Assembly (NCBI RefSeq): GCF_000745125.1 | Contig: NZ_JQNF01000005.1 | Coordinates: 310,001-374,000 of the forward strand | Reading direction: 5' to 3' | Origin: Carnobacterium jeotgali MS3 | GTDB lineage: Bacteria; Bacillota; Bacilli; Lactobacillales; Carnobacteriaceae | DNA length: 64,000 bases | In this document: positions 28,081-38,056 of the stretch, one piece after another | How positions within the stretch are numbered: position 1 is the stretch's first letter | Layout of the letters: every line of letters begins with the position of its first letter | Notes under the pieces: model-generated | Told to the model about the DNA's origin: nothing | Seen by the model: only the letters and a program-made list of their open reading frames with translations | Database searches by the model: none | Made by a program: the position numbers and the translations under genes

Positions 28081-28136
28081 AAAAAAGCCTCATACAACTC
28101 TTATCTTATAAGAAGAGTTTTGTATGAGGCTTTTTT
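28081..28136. terminator. Bidirectional terminator between the hesB-like gene and rnjA
   Basis: A long stem (AAAAAAGCCTCATACAA with TTGTATGAGGCTTTTTT, extended by CTCTT/AAGAG) has an A-run on the left and a T-run on the right. Confidence 0.92.
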
Positions 28137-28142
28137 ATGAGA

Positions 28143-29813
28143 TTAAACCGGCATAATAACCGGTAAAATCATAGGGTGACGTTCAGTCCGTTCATATAAG
28201 AACGGTTTTAAGCTTTCAATAATTGTATTTTTCAAAGATTGTTCTGTTACTTTGTCGTTTGCTAAGCTTTTATTTAAACTTTTCGTCATGACTTGTTGCG
28301 CGTCATTGATTAGTTCTCCTGATTCACGCATATAAATAAAACCACGTGAAAGAATATCCGGACCAGCTAGTACTTCTTTCGATTTGTAATCAATGGTTAC
28401 AACTACGACTACTAAACCTTCTTCAGATAAAAGTTTACGGTCTCGTAAAACAACATTACCAATATCGCCTATGCCTTTTCCGTCTACATAAACATCCCCA
28501 GCTTCGAAGTGTCCAGCATGTCTAGCAGAATCTGCCGTCAATGCGATTACATCTCCGTTGTCTAAGATGAAAGAATTCTCTTTTGGAATTCCAACTAGTT
28601 CAGCAAGTCCAGCATGAATTTTTTGCATTCTGTACTCACCATGAACAGGAATAAAGTATTTAGGTTTCATTAAACGAAGCATCAATTTTTGTTCTTGTTG
28701 ACCACCATGTCCAGATGTATGAACATTATTTACTTTTCCGTGAATAACATTTGCCCCAGCTTCTGAGAGTAAATTAATTACTCGATTTACACTTGAAGTG
28801 TTACCTGGAATAGGAGAACTAGAGAAAATAACAGTGTCGCCTGGTTGAATAGAGATTTGACGATGGGTTCCGTTAGCGATACGACTCAAGGCCGCCATCG
28901 GTTCACCTTGCGATCCGGTACATAAAATAATGCTTTCGCTTGCAGGAAGGCGATTAATTTCTCTTGGTTCTACAAAAGTTTCTTCAGGAGCAGTAATGTA
29001 ACCTAATTGACGACCAGTTGCAACAGATGATTCCATGCTACGACCAAAAACGGCAATTTTTCTTTTCGTTTTAATTGCTGCATTTGCAACTTGTTGCAAA
29101 CGAGAAATATTTGAAGCGAAAGTAGCAAATATAATACGTCCTTCTACTTTCTGCATGATGCTTGTAATGGATTCTCCAACTACTTGTTCCGATTTTGTAA
29201 AAGTAGGGACTTCAGCATTAGTACTATCTGACAATAGTGCAAGTACGCCTTCATCTCCTATTTTAGCCATGCGATGCAAGTTTGCGGGTTCTCCAACTGG
29301 AGTGAAATCAAATTTATAGTCACCTGTTAAGACAATATTTCCAGGTGGCGTTTTAACCACAATACCAAAAGCTTCGGGAATACTATGAGTTGTTCTGAAA
29401 AAACTCACACTTGTTTTACGGAATTTAATTACATCATCTTCACCAATTTCATGCAATTCAGTATCACGTAATAGACCATGTTCAGTCAATTTATTGCGAA
29501 TCAAGGCAGAAGCTAATGGACCAGCATAGATAGGAATATTAGCTTGTCTTAGTAAGAAAGGAATCCCACCAATATGATCCTCATGTCCATGTGTGATCAC
29601 TAAAGCTTTTACTTTATGAATATTTTGTACAATATAACTATAATCAGGAATAACATAATCGATTCCTAATAGATCGTCTTCAGGAAATTTAATACCGGCA
29701 TCAATAATGATGATTTCATCTTGAAATTGAACACCATACGTATTTTTACCAATTTCCCCTAAACCCCCAATGGCAAAGACAGCAGCTTCGTTATTTTTTA
29801 TAGAAGGTTTCAT
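28143..29813 (-). CDS. rnjA: Ribonuclease J1
   Basis: A metallo-beta-lactamase/beta-CASP ribonuclease with endo- and 5' exonuclease activity, central to mRNA decay and rRNA maturation. The 556-residue length matches RNase J1. The metal site is [10 protein letters not shown] (HxHxDH); further motifs are [27 protein letters not shown], the beta-[18 protein letters not shown] and [14 protein letters not shown] and [13 protein letters not shown]. Its ATG overlaps the rpoY stop by one base, a conserved Firmicutes arrangement. Confidence 0.97.
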   Translation of the reverse strand: MKPSIKNNEAAVFAIGGLGEIGKNTYGVQFQDEIIIIDAGIKFPEDDLLGIDYVIPDYSYIVQNIHKVKALVITHGHEDHIGGIPFLLRQANIPIYAGPLASALIRNKLTEHGLLRDTELHEIGEDDVIKFRKTSVSFFRTTHSIPEAFGIVVKTPPGNIVLTGDYKFDFTPVGEPANLHRMAKIGDEGVLALLSDSTNAEVPTFTKSEQVVGESITSIMQKVEGRIIFATFASNISRLQQVANAAIKTKRKIAVFGRSMESSVATGRQLGYITAPEETFVEPREINRLPASESIILCTGSQGEPMAALSRIANGTHRQISIQPGDTVIFSSSPIPGNTSSVNRVINLLSEAGANVIHGKVNNVHTSGHGGQQEQKLMLRLMKPKYFIPVHGEYRMQKIHAGLAELVGIPKENSFILDNGDVIALTADSARHAGHFEAGDVYVDGKGIGDIGNVVLRDRKLLSEEGLVVVVVTIDYKSKEVLAGPDILSRGFIYMRESGELINDAQQVMTKSLNKSLANDKVTEQSLKNTIIESLKPFLYERTERHPMILPVIMPV

Positions 29814-30028
29814 TAGTTAAACTCCACTAGTTTGAAGTCGGGACTAGTTTTTTCATATTCTAAATATTTACCATCAATTTGTTGAACAAATTCAATATTG
29901 TAGGGGGTATTTTGTTCAACTAATTCACGAGCTTCAACAACACTTCCTGCTTCTAAATAAAGTGTTTGCGTATCTTCTCTTTTCGGATTTCTTAATTTTG
30001 TTTCTTGATAATTGATTTTAAAAATCAT
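29813..30028 (-). CDS. rpoY: RNA polymerase epsilon subunit RpoY (YkzG)
   Basis: A 71-residue accessory RNA polymerase subunit of Firmicutes, recognised by the start [20 protein letters not shown] and [18 protein letters not shown]. It is encoded directly upstream of and coupled to rnjA. GAGGAGAG lies before the ATG. The RNA polymerase epsilon subunit has a phage-protein-like fold and has been linked to protection of the enzyme. Confidence 0.93.
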   Translation of the reverse strand: MIFKINYQETKLRNPKREDTQTLYLEAGSVVEARELVEQNTPYNIEFVQQIDGKYLEYEKTSPDFKLVEFN

Positions 30029-30529
30029 TTATTTCTCTCCTCTGTAAACAATCTTTATTTGTAAAGATCATTTCGTTATTTTTATAAATACTTGGTGAAG
30101 TGTTTTGCATTACGAGAAATCAGCCTATGAAATAGTTTCACAGTTGATCAAACGAAAACCACGTCAGTTTAATTCCTTAACATGAATGTAAAGCGGCTAG
30201 AAAAAATCCTGGTTCATTCTTTTATTCAGTTTAGTATTTTTCCCGAACTAGTGGTTGTGGTAAGTACACAACAGCTATTTTTATTTTAACATAATTCATT
30301 AATTAAGTATAGAAAGTTAGTTATCATGAAAAAGAGTTGAGGTGACAATTCAATTCATTTGAAAAAGCTAGAGATGAGACTGCTTTAAAATTATAAACTA
30401 TGCTATAGTATAATAGATATTTTTTTTATGGCTATTGTATAACGTAAAAGTCTATTTTTGTTTATACTGTAGATAAAGAAAGAAGCCTAGCAGCGCTAAA
30501 ACTAATTTATAAAACAAGGAGATGATAAA
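30029..30529. other. Intergenic region between divergent rpoY and the ABC exporter
   Basis: A 501-base stretch without a convincing gene or RNA. It must hold promoters for both directions; a TATAAT at 30409-30414 faces the exporter but has no strong -35 box. No clear regulator site or terminator was found. Confidence 0.5.
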
Positions 30530-32260
30530 ATGAATTTAATGTGGAGATACACTATGAAATATAAAAAATTAGTATTTTTGAATTTTTTATGTGTTTTTGG
30601 GTTTATCCTAATTGAATTAGGGTTGCCAACATTATTGGCTCAACTGATTAATGAGGGGTTAATGTTTAATGACTTTGATGTCGTAACTTATTATGGAAAA
30701 TGGATGCTTGTTATTTCTGTAATTGGGTTATTTGGATTAATTGGATTGGCTTATACGGTTAGTAAAATTACGACAAGGATTGTTCGAGATATCAGGAATG
30801 ATATCTTTGAGAAAGTTCAATCTTTTTCACATAAAGAATACAATGAATTTGGTGTCTCATCTTTAGTAACACGTACAACAAATGATGCTTTCCAAATTAT
30901 GGTATTTTTACAGATGGTGCTCAGAATAGGAATGATGACACCTCTTATGTTCATTTCAAGTTTTATAATGATTGTGCGTACTAGTCCATCATTATCGTAT
31001 ATTGTGTTAATTGCGGTTCCTTTTTTATTAGGAAGTGTTTATTTTATCGGAAAGTATTCAGGTCCGTTATCAAATAGACAACAAACGAATTTAGATGACA
31101 TTAATTTAAACCTACGAGAAAATTTAACTGGATTAAGAGTCATCCGTGCATTTGTAAAAGAAAAATTTCAAGAACAACGTTTTCATGAAGTGAACGAAAA
31201 TTATATGACGGTTTCTAAAAAGTTATTTAAATTAATGGCTTTAGCCATGCCGATTTTTTCAATCGTTTTTAACTTTATTTTTGCGATTGTGATTTGGCAA
31301 GGAGCGATTGAAATAAATTCCGGCGATTTACAAGTGGGGAGTTTAGTAGCCTTTATTGAGTATATCTTCCATGCTCTTTTTTCATTCATGATGTTCGCTA
31401 ATATTTTTACGATGTACCCAAGAGCAGCCGTTTCTGCAAGACGTATCCAAGAGATATTTGATACAGAACCCTCGATTACTGAAAATGAGAATGGCGTTAC
31501 AGAAACTAAAACGCATGGCTATCTAGCATTTGAAAATGTAACTTTTGCGTATCCAGGTAATACAGAAGAACCTGTCATTGAAAATATTAGTTTTACCGTT
31601 AAACCGGGAGAGACTACTGCTTTTATTGGCAGTACTGGGAGCGGTAAGTCTAGTTTGATTCAACTGATTCCACGTTTTTATGATGTTACTAAAGGGCGTA
31701 TATTGGTAGATGGAGTAGACGTGAGAGAGTATAAATTAAGTGCTTTACGTCAAAAAATCGGTTATATTCCTCAAAAAGCCTTATTATTTACCGGAACAAT
31801 TTCGGATAATATGCGTTATGGAAAATGGAATGCAAATAAAAAAGAAGTTGATGAAGCTTCAGATATTTCGCAATCAAAAGACTTTATTTTAAAGAAACCT
31901 AATAAGTTTGATGAGTTTTTATCTGAAGGTGGAAGCAACATGTCAGGTGGTCAAAAGCAAAGGTTATCTATAGCACGAGCCATTATAAAAAAACCAGATA
32001 TCTATGTTTTTGATGATAGTTTTTCGGCATTAGATTACCAAACCGATGCGAAATTAAGAGCGCGTTTGAAATTAGAAACAGAGAATGCGGCTGTTTTGAT
32101 TGTTGCGCAACGTGTAGGAACAATCATGCATGCTGACAATATTATTGTCTTAAATAAGGGTGTGATGGTTGCTCAAGGGACACACGAAGAGCTCTTGAAA
32201 AATTCAGATGTCTATTATGACATTGCGTCATCACAATTGTCGAAGGAGGAATTAGCATGA
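30530..32260 (+). CDS. Heterodimeric ABC exporter, subunit with degenerate catalytic site
   Basis: A 576-residue half-transporter: six membrane helices (about residues 15-310) followed by one ATPase domain. Walker A is GSTGSGKSS near 367-375 and the signature is MSGGQKQRLS. Walker B ends FDDS, so the catalytic Glu is Asp, the hallmark of the degenerate half of heterodimeric exporters such as BmrCD, LmrCD and TM287/288. Substrates are probably drugs or lipophilic compounds, which sequence alone cannot show. The next gene overlaps by four bases and encodes the partner. Confidence 0.93.
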   Translation: MNLMWRYTMKYKKLVFLNFLCVFGFILIELGLPTLLAQLINEGLMFNDFDVVTYYGKWMLVISVIGLFGLIGLAYTVSKITTRIVRDIRNDIFEKVQSFSHKEYNEFGVSSLVTRTTNDAFQIMVFLQMVLRIGMMTPLMFISSFIMIVRTSPSLSYIVLIAVPFLLGSVYFIGKYSGPLSNRQQTNLDDINLNLRENLTGLRVIRAFVKEKFQEQRFHEVNENYMTVSKKLFKLMALAMPIFSIVFNFIFAIVIWQGAIEINSGDLQVGSLVAFIEYIFHALFSFMMFANIFTMYPRAAVSARRIQEIFDTEPSITENENGVTETKTHGYLAFENVTFAYPGNTEEPVIENISFTVKPGETTAFIGSTGSGKSSLIQLIPRFYDVTKGRILVDGVDVREYKLSALRQKIGYIPQKALLFTGTISDNMRYGKWNANKKEVDEASDISQSKDFILKKPNKFDEFLSEGGSNMSGGQKQRLSIARAIIKKPDIYVFDDSFSALDYQTDAKLRARLKLETENAAVLIVAQRVGTIMHADNIIVLNKGVMVAQGTHEELLKNSDVYYDIASSQLSKEELA

Positions 32261-34032
32261 GTCATATGAAGGATTCTATTCGTCGCATTTGGCAGTACAT
32301 TAAACCTTATAAATTAGGATTTTTCTCTGCTATAGGGCTAACCATTGTCTGTATGATTGTCAATGCTATTCAACCTTTCATTATAGGGTTAGCGATGACA
32401 GAATTAGGAAAAAACGTCGCAGACATGTTAAAAGGAACTCCTGGTGCAGCCGTTAATTTCCCTTATATTTTCAATATTGTTCTAATTATTTTAGGAATTG
32501 CAGCGATTTACCAAGTTACATTGTATTTATCTTCTTATATTATGACAAATGTTGTTCAAAATACGATGCGAGATTTAAGAAATGAAATTGAACAAAAAAT
32601 CAATCGTCTTCCAGTAGCGTATTTTGATCGCAATCAACAAGGAAACATACTCAGTCGTGTAACGAATGATGTGGATTCTATTAGCAATGCTATGCAACAA
32701 AGTCTGGTTCAAATGGTTAATTCGTTTATGGGAATCTTATTTGCGATTGTGATGATGCTCTATATTTCTATCCCATTAGCTTTAGTCATTATGGCTACTA
32801 TCCCGATTTCGTTTATCATTTCCAAAGCAGTAATCAAAAAGTCTCAACCTTATTTTAAAGGTCAACAAGAATCGCTAGGAGCTATGAATGGACATGTGCA
32901 AGAAAGTTTTAGTGGCTTTACCGAAATCAAGTTGTATGGGAAAGAAAATGATAAACTAGAAGAGTTTAAAGAAATCAATGAAACGTTGAATGAAAATGGC
33001 TTTAAAGCCGCGTTTATTTCGGGAATCATGAGCCCACTAGTTGGATTTGTTTCCAATGTAGCTTATTTTGGGATAGCTATAGGGGGAGGGTACTTAGTTA
33101 TTATAGGTACGTTATCTCTTGGGAATCTACAAGCTTTTACGCAATATATTTGGCAAGTTAACCAGCCCATTTCTCAAATTACACAACTCTCCGGGGTTAT
33201 CCAAAGTGCAGCAGCGGCTATTAACCGCGTTTTCGAAATTTTAGATGAACCAGAAGAAATAATCGATGAAGCCGAACGCCCACTGCCTTCTTTAATAGAA
33301 GGAAATGTTGATTTTGAACATGTAGCATTTGGGTATACGAAAGAAAAAACATTGATTAGCGATTTGAATGTTTCTGTAAAAAAAGGGCAGACTGTAGCTG
33401 TTGTCGGACCGACAGGAGCAGGGAAAACAACCTTAATCAATTTGTTGATGCGTTTTTATGATGTAGATAAAGGAGCCATCAAAATTGACGGTATCGATAC
33501 AAAATTGATGTCCAGACAAGATGTACGCTCTTTATTTGGAATGGTTCTGCAAGATGCTTGGGTCTATAGTGGCTCCATTGCTGAAAACATCCGTTTTGGT
33601 AAATTAGATGCAACAGATGAAGAAGTAATTCAAGCAGCAAAAACAGCCAATGTCGATCATTTTATTCGTACGTTACCAGATGGATACAATATGAAACTAA
33701 ATAAAGAGACATCTAACGTTTCCTTAGGTCAGAAGCAACTGTTAACCATTGCACGTGCTATAATATCTGATCCGAAAATTTTAATTTTAGATGAAGCAAC
33801 TAGTTCAGTTGATACACGTTTAGAAAGTTTGATCCAGAAAGCGATGAAAAAGGTAATGGAAGGCAGAACAAGTTTTGTCATTGCCCACCGCTTGTCTACT
33901 ATACGTGATTCGGATTTGATCTTAGTTATGGATCAAGGAGAAATTATTGAACAAGGAACACATGAAGAGCTACTTGAAAAAGGAGCATTTTATGCAAATC
34001 TTTATAATAGCCAATTTAGTGAAGAAGAGTAG
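32257..34032 (+). CDS. Heterodimeric ABC exporter, catalytic subunit
   Basis: A 591-residue partner of the preceding protein, with six membrane helices (about residues 20-330) and an ATPase domain. Walker A is GPTGAGKTT near 385-393 and Walker B LILDEATSSVD keeps the catalytic Glu. Its signature is altered to VSLGQKQLLT, which pairs with the degenerate site of the other subunit; this complementary decay is expected for the family. A strong terminator follows, into whose T-tract mobile repeat copy 2 is inserted. Confidence 0.93.
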   Translation: MSHMKDSIRRIWQYIKPYKLGFFSAIGLTIVCMIVNAIQPFIIGLAMTELGKNVADMLKGTPGAAVNFPYIFNIVLIILGIAAIYQVTLYLSSYIMTNVVQNTMRDLRNEIEQKINRLPVAYFDRNQQGNILSRVTNDVDSISNAMQQSLVQMVNSFMGILFAIVMMLYISIPLALVIMATIPISFIISKAVIKKSQPYFKGQQESLGAMNGHVQESFSGFTEIKLYGKENDKLEEFKEINETLNENGFKAAFISGIMSPLVGFVSNVAYFGIAIGGGYLVIIGTLSLGNLQAFTQYIWQVNQPISQITQLSGVIQSAAAAINRVFEILDEPEEIIDEAERPLPSLIEGNVDFEHVAFGYTKEKTLISDLNVSVKKGQTVAVVGPTGAGKTTLINLLMRFYDVDKGAIKIDGIDTKLMSRQDVRSLFGMVLQDAWVYSGSIAENIRFGKLDATDEEVIQAAKTANVDHFIRTLPDGYNMKLNKETSNVSLGQKQLLTIARAIISDPKILILDEATSSVDTRLESLIQKAMKKVMEGRTSFVIAHRLSTIRDSDLILVMDQGEIIEQGTHEELLEKGAFYANLYNSQFSEEE

Positions 34033-34049
34033 ACTGAGTAAGTAGTAAA

Positions 34050-34096
34050 ACAATCTTGAAGATCCCTAACTGTTGGGTCTTCAAGATTGTTTTTTT
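34050..34096 (+). terminator. Terminator after the ABC exporter
   Basis: ACAATCTTGAAGA and TCTTCAAGATTGT form the stem, extended by CCC/GGG, with a T-run that also serves as the target site of the adjacent mobile repeat. Confidence 0.92.
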
Positions 34097-34347
34097 GGCT
34101 CTTCGTCAAATAGTGTGAATGGTTCTAAAAATTCTTTCGGAATAGACGGATTTGCTTGTAAGAGCCCTGGTACCGTCTTAAGCCTAAAGTCTTAAGATCT
34201 TTCAAGCCTCAAACACCGCTTAAACGCTAAAGCGTTAAAGCGATATAATTCGCATTGAATACTTTACAGGGCTACAAGCAATCCTATTCCTCCAGAAGTG
34301 TTAAGCATAGACTAAATTCATCTATCTAGACTAAAAAGTATAGAGTC
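34097..34347 (+). mobile_element. Fold-back mobile repeat, copy 2 (251 bp, MITE-like)
   Basis: The same length and nearly the same sequence as the copy at 2494, starting GGCTCTTCGTCAAATAGTGT and ending CTAAAAAGTATAGAGTC. The flanks are a perfect 8-bp duplication GTTTTTTT (34089-34096 and 34348-34355). Its left duplication is the T-tract of the exporter's terminator. There is no coding capacity. Confidence 0.9.
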
Positions 34348-34427
34348 GTTTTTTTTCTATCTGGTAGTTCACAGTATAAAAAGGTACAATTGCTTAGAAG
34401 TATGAATAAGAAGGGAAGAATTTAAAT

Positions 34428-35207
34428 ATGCAAAAGAAAATGATTTTTTTTGATATTGATGGTACTTTAGTAAATGACCAAAAAATAATTCCAGAAAGTA
34501 CTAAATTAGCGATCAAAGAGCTGAAAAAAAATGGCCATGAAGTCGCAATTGCTACCGGTAGAAACTTATTTATGGCACAGGGAATTATTGATGAGTTAGA
34601 TATTAGCAACTATATCGTTTGTAACGGAGCAGCAGGATATTTGGATAAGAAACAAGTTTATGAAAATCCGTTGGATCACGCTCAATTAGAGAAATTAATA
34701 AAAGTTGCGGATTCAAATAACCATAATATCATCTATGAAACTCCGGATACCTTAAGAAGAAGAAACGAGGAAGCTGATGTTAAAATAACGACGGCCATGA
34801 AATCTGTCGGATACGGCGTTCCTAAATACGAACCAGATTTTTATTTAAACCATTCGTTAGTTCAATGTTTGATTTTTTACCGAGAAGATGAAAAACAATA
34901 TTATGAAAGTGGTCAGTTTTCGAAATTCCGCTTTGTACGCTGGCATGAATCTGGAGTAGATGTCCTACCGCATGATGGTTCAAAAGCTGCGACAGTTTTA
35001 AGAGTAGCATTAGAAAATGGTTATTCTGTAGAAGATACGATTGCATTCGGAGACGGTTTAAACGATTTAGAAATGATTGAAAAAGTTGGAACCGGAGTAG
35101 CGATGGGAAATGCTTTGGAAAGTGTGAAATTAAGAGCGGATAAAGTAACAAAAAGTTGCAATGAAGACGGGATTTATATTGCATTGAAAGAACTAGGTTT
35201 GATATAA
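34428..35207 (+). CDS. Cof-type HAD phosphatase
   Basis: A 259-residue haloacid dehalogenase hydrolase with a type IIB cap. Motif I is FFDIDGTLV (nucleophile Asp9, acid/base Asp11), motif II IATGR, motif III Lys in DGSKAATVLRVALE and motif IV AFGDGLNDLEM. Substrates of the group are sugar phosphates, FMN-like compounds or PLP, and cannot be assigned here. The promoter for the downstream tRNA seems to overlap the 3' end of this gene. Confidence 0.9.
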   Translation: MQKKMIFFDIDGTLVNDQKIIPESTKLAIKELKKNGHEVAIATGRNLFMAQGIIDELDISNYIVCNGAAGYLDKKQVYENPLDHAQLEKLIKVADSNNHNIIYETPDTLRRRNEEADVKITTAMKSVGYGVPKYEPDFYLNHSLVQCLIFYREDEKQYYESGQFSKFRFVRWHESGVDVLPHDGSKAATVLRVALENGYSVEDTIAFGDGLNDLEMIEKVGTGVAMGNALESVKLRADKVTKSCNEDGIYIALKELGLI

Positions 35208-35208
35208 T
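35179..35208 (+). promoter_or_regulatory. Candidate promoter of the tRNA-Ala gene
   Basis: TTGCAT and a perfect TATAAT, preceded by TGA, are spaced by 18 bases and overlap the end of the HAD gene, about 55 bases before the tRNA. Confidence 0.45.
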
Positions 35209-35260
35209 AGAAGGAGTAAAGTTCAGCTGTTAGAATGTCTAATTGACAGCGGTTTACTCT

Positions 35261-35331
35261 GGGGTCTTGGTATAATGGGATTACGACTGGCTGGCAGCCA
35301 GTTAATACGGGTTCAATTCCCGTAGACTCCA
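35261..35331 (+). tRNA. tRNA-Ala (anticodon GGC)
   Basis: A 71-base cloverleaf. The acceptor stem GGGGTCT/AGACTCC contains the G3-U70 wobble pair and A73 discriminator that define tRNA-Ala. The anticodon stem ACTGG/CCAGT encloses CTGGCAG, so the anticodon is GGC, reading GCC and GCU. The T arm is ACGGG-TTCAATT-CCCGT. The D arm has only three pairs (GTA/TAC). CCA is not encoded; TCA follows A73. The gene is isolated, with its own terminator and no rRNA nearby. Confidence 0.87.
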
Positions 35332-35344
35332 TCACACAATTTAT

Positions 35345-35406
35345 AATAAGTCGTTAAAATGTTGGTATGAAAGTATCCTTAAGACGTTTTAACGGCTTAT
35401 TTTTTA
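35345..35406 (+). terminator. Terminator of the tRNA gene
   Basis: AATAAGTCGTTAAAATGTT pairs, with G-T pairs, to AAGACGTTTTAACGGCTTATT and is followed by a T-run. Confidence 0.88.
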
Positions 35407-35874
35407 TTAAAATTTAAAAAATAATTAAAGGAGTTGGTGCAGAATTAATAAGGAATAGTCTGTTTATTTTTTTTTACTGTCGGAGTAGCGGTGTCCGTTG
35501 CATTGCTTAAAAAAGAACCATTATCAGTATTGATGATGCGAGCTTAATTTGAAAGTTTGAATTATTAGTCAAATGGAACATAGTTTAGTATCTATTTGAT
35601 AGCTATTAAGTTAGTAACTCTAAATGAAAACCTTTTCACAATGAATGCCAAATTAGAAGAAACTACAGATGAAAAAGCATTTTGTTTAGGAGAGAGTAGT
35701 CATGAGTTCTTTTATTTTACAGATTAGAACTTAATTTCTAACCACCAAAGTTAAGCGATTTTTATTTTAATTGTAGAATAGACGAACAAATGATGGTTTT
35801 TTGAGAGGTTAGTTAGAGTAAATTAAAAATCTGTACATTTTTTCACAGAAATGCACTTTTGGAGGATATAAACC
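35407..35874. other. Intergenic region upstream of pox with possible gene remnants
   Basis: No convincing gene. Two short frames look like scraps: one near 35468-35547 encoding a hydrophobic stretch ending LLKKEPLSVLMMRA, and one at 35642 encoding MNAKLEETTDEKAFCLGESS plus nine residues. Neither has a credible start and ribosome site. TGAAAACCTTTTCA at 35625-35638 is a palindrome with one mismatch to the CcpA cre consensus. Confidence 0.45.
35625..35638. promoter_or_regulatory. Possible CcpA (cre) site upstream of pox
   Basis: TGAAAACCTTTTCA fits TGWAANCGNTNWCA except at one central position. It lies about 240 bases before the pox promoter, which is far for repression, so the call is tentative. 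Confidence 0.3.
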
Positions 35875-35902
35875 TTGATTCTTAATTTAAACGTGTTAGA
35901 AT
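35875..35902 (+). promoter_or_regulatory. Candidate promoter of pox
   Basis: TTGATT and TAGAAT are spaced by 16 bases, about 48 bases before the pox start. Confidence 0.55.
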
Positions 35903-35949
35903 TGGAGTTGAATTTAATTTTGTGAAATTAATCTAGGAGGACTATCAAA

Positions 35950-37731
35950 ATGACAGAAGGCAAAACTAACATTAGTACAGCTTCATTAAAAGTGATGGCA
36001 GGATGGGGAATAGACACAATTTATGGAATTCCTTCAGGAACTTTAGCCCCTTTAATGGAAGCTTTAGGTGATCAAAAAGAAACAGATATCAAATTCCTTC
36101 AAGTAAAACATGAAGAAGTTGGAGCAATGGCAGCTGTAATGCAATGGAAATTCGGTGGAAAATTGGGTGTTTGTGTTGGATCAGGTGGCCCTGGTGCTTC
36201 TCACTTAATCAATGGTCTTTATGATGCAGCGATGGATAATACACCAGTTTTAGCTATCTTAGGATCTCGTCCACAAAGAGAATTAAACATGGATGCATTC
36301 CAAGAATTAAACCAAAATCCAATGTTTGATCATATCGCAGTATACAACCGTCGTGTTGCATACGCTGAACAATTACCAAAATTAATCGATGACGCAATTC
36401 GTACTGCTATCTCTAAACGTGGAGTTGCTGTATTAGAAGTACCTGGTGATTTCGGTTACCATGAAATCGATAATGATGCATTTTACTCATCTGGTCACAG
36501 CTACCGTGATTTCGTTTCTTCTGCAATCAACGAAGCAGATATCGATGCAGCTGTTGAAGTATTAAACAATTCTAAACGTGCTGTTATTTATGCAGGTATC
36601 GGAACTATGGGACATGGTCCAGCAGTTCAAGAATTATCTCGTAAACTTAAAGCTCCAGTTATTACAACTGGTAAAAACTTTGAAACTTTCGATTACGACT
36701 TTGAAGGATTAACTGGTTCAACATACCGTGTTGGTTGGAAACCAGCTAACGAAGCTGTTAAAGAAGCAGATACAGTTCTTTTCGTTGGTTCAAACTTCCC
36801 ATTTGCTGAAGTAGAAAATACTTTCGCAAATGTTGAAAACTTCATCCAAATTGATAACAACCCAACAATGCTTGGTAAACGTCATAATGCAGATGTTGCT
36901 ATTCTTGGAGATGCTGGTGAAGCAGTTCACTCATTACTAGAAAAAGTAGCACCTGTTGAAGAATCAGCTTGGTGGAATGCTAACTTGAAAAATATTCAAA
37001 ACTGGCGTGACTACATGACTAAGTTGGAAACAAAAGAAAATGGTCCATTACAACTTTATCAAGTATACAATGCTATCAACAAATACGCTGATGAAGATGC
37101 AATCTATTCAATTGATGTTGGTAACTCAACTCAAACATCTATTCGTCACTTACACATGACTCCTAAAAATATGTGGAGAACTTCTCCATTGTTTGCTTCT
37201 ATGGGTATTGCACTTCCTGGTGGTATTGCTGCTAAGAACGTATATCCTGATCGTCAAGCATTTAACTTAATGGGTGATGGTGCGTTTTCAATGAACTATC
37301 CAGATGTTGTTACTAACGTACGTTACAACATGCCTGTTATCAACGTAGTATTCACAAACACTGAATATGGATTCATCAAGAACAAATATGAAGATACAAA
37401 CAAAAATACTTTTGGTACTGAATTTACTGATGTAGACTATGCTAAAATTGGAGATGCACAAGGTGCGGTTGGTTTCACAGTAAGCCGTATTGAAGACATG
37501 GATCAAGTAATGGCTGATGCTGTTAAAGCTTATAAAGCAGGTAAAACTGTAGTAATCGATGCTAAAATTACAAAAGAACGTCCAATTCCAGTAGAAACAT
37601 TGAAATTAGACCCTACATTGTACAGTGCTGAAGAAATTAAAGCTTACAAAGAAAAATATGAAGCTGAAGAATTAGTACCATTTAGTGAATTCTTAAAAGC
37701 TGAAGGTTTAGAATCTAAAGTATCTAAATAA
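35950..37731 (+). CDS. pox: Pyruvate oxidase
   Basis: A ThDP and FAD enzyme converting pyruvate, phosphate and oxygen to acetyl phosphate, CO2 and hydrogen peroxide. The 593-residue length matches lactic acid bacterial pyruvate oxidases. Seen are the N-terminal ThDP-activating Glu in [28 protein letters not shown], the central FAD-binding domain with [15 protein letters not shown], and the ThDP-binding [15 protein letters not shown]. Codon use looks strongly optimised, suggesting high expression. AcP made here would feed AckA. AGGAGG precedes the ATG and a strong terminator follows. Confidence 0.95.
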   Translation: MTEGKTNISTASLKVMAGWGIDTIYGIPSGTLAPLMEALGDQKETDIKFLQVKHEEVGAMAAVMQWKFGGKLGVCVGSGGPGASHLINGLYDAAMDNTPVLAILGSRPQRELNMDAFQELNQNPMFDHIAVYNRRVAYAEQLPKLIDDAIRTAISKRGVAVLEVPGDFGYHEIDNDAFYSSGHSYRDFVSSAINEADIDAAVEVLNNSKRAVIYAGIGTMGHGPAVQELSRKLKAPVITTGKNFETFDYDFEGLTGSTYRVGWKPANEAVKEADTVLFVGSNFPFAEVENTFANVENFIQIDNNPTMLGKRHNADVAILGDAGEAVHSLLEKVAPVEESAWWNANLKNIQNWRDYMTKLETKENGPLQLYQVYNAINKYADEDAIYSIDVGNSTQTSIRHLHMTPKNMWRTSPLFASMGIALPGGIAAKNVYPDRQAFNLMGDGAFSMNYPDVVTNVRYNMPVINVVFTNTEYGFIKNKYEDTNKNTFGTEFTDVDYAKIGDAQGAVGFTVSRIEDMDQVMADAVKAYKAGKTVVIDAKITKERPIPVETLKLDPTLYSAEEIKAYKEKYEAEELVPFSEFLKAEGLESKVSK

Positions 37732-37761
37732 TTTTATTGGATATCACTTAGTTTTTAATAG

Positions 37762-37803
37762 AAAGGTGAGTCACCATGTTAAAGTGGTGACTCACCTTTT
37801 TTT
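37762..37803 (+). terminator. Terminator after pox
   Basis: AAAGGTGAGTCACCA and TGGTGACTCACCTTT form a perfect 15-pair stem with an 8-base loop and T-run. Confidence 0.95.
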
Positions 37804-37844
37804 GTTAGGCAGATTTTATAAAGAAGTTAGTATAGGGTGCTGTT

Positions 37845-37961
37845 ATGCAATCTGTACAAAGAGGTTATAAAATAATCGAAGTAGATAGTAATCTCTTTAT
37901 TATTAAACACTATACAGATGAGATCTTTGAGAATGGGATTCAATGTAGAGATAGGGTGTGA
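37845..37961 (+). pseudogene. Short frame, possible remnant (38 codons)
   Basis: ATG at 37845 opens MQSVQRGYKIIEVDSNLFII and continues to a TGA at 37959-37961. A one-base shift would extend it by INTVFIEKNK before the next stop. No ribosome site stands out and no family is recognised. It is either decayed or noncoding. Confidence 0.25.
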
Positions 37962-38056
37962 TTAATACAGTATTTATAGAAAAAAATAAATAATCATATA
38001 TTCTTAGTATTATTGTAGTAAAATAGTAGCAACATACTTGAAAGGAAATTTCGAAA

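Noticed and set aside
30530-34032. Defective ABC transporter because of the Glu-to-Asp change
   Set aside because: One degenerate site is normal in heterodimeric exporters; the partner keeps the catalytic Glu.
35261-35331. Integration site of a prophage or island at the tRNA
   Set aside because: No integrase, no repeat of the tRNA 3' end and no phage genes were seen nearby.
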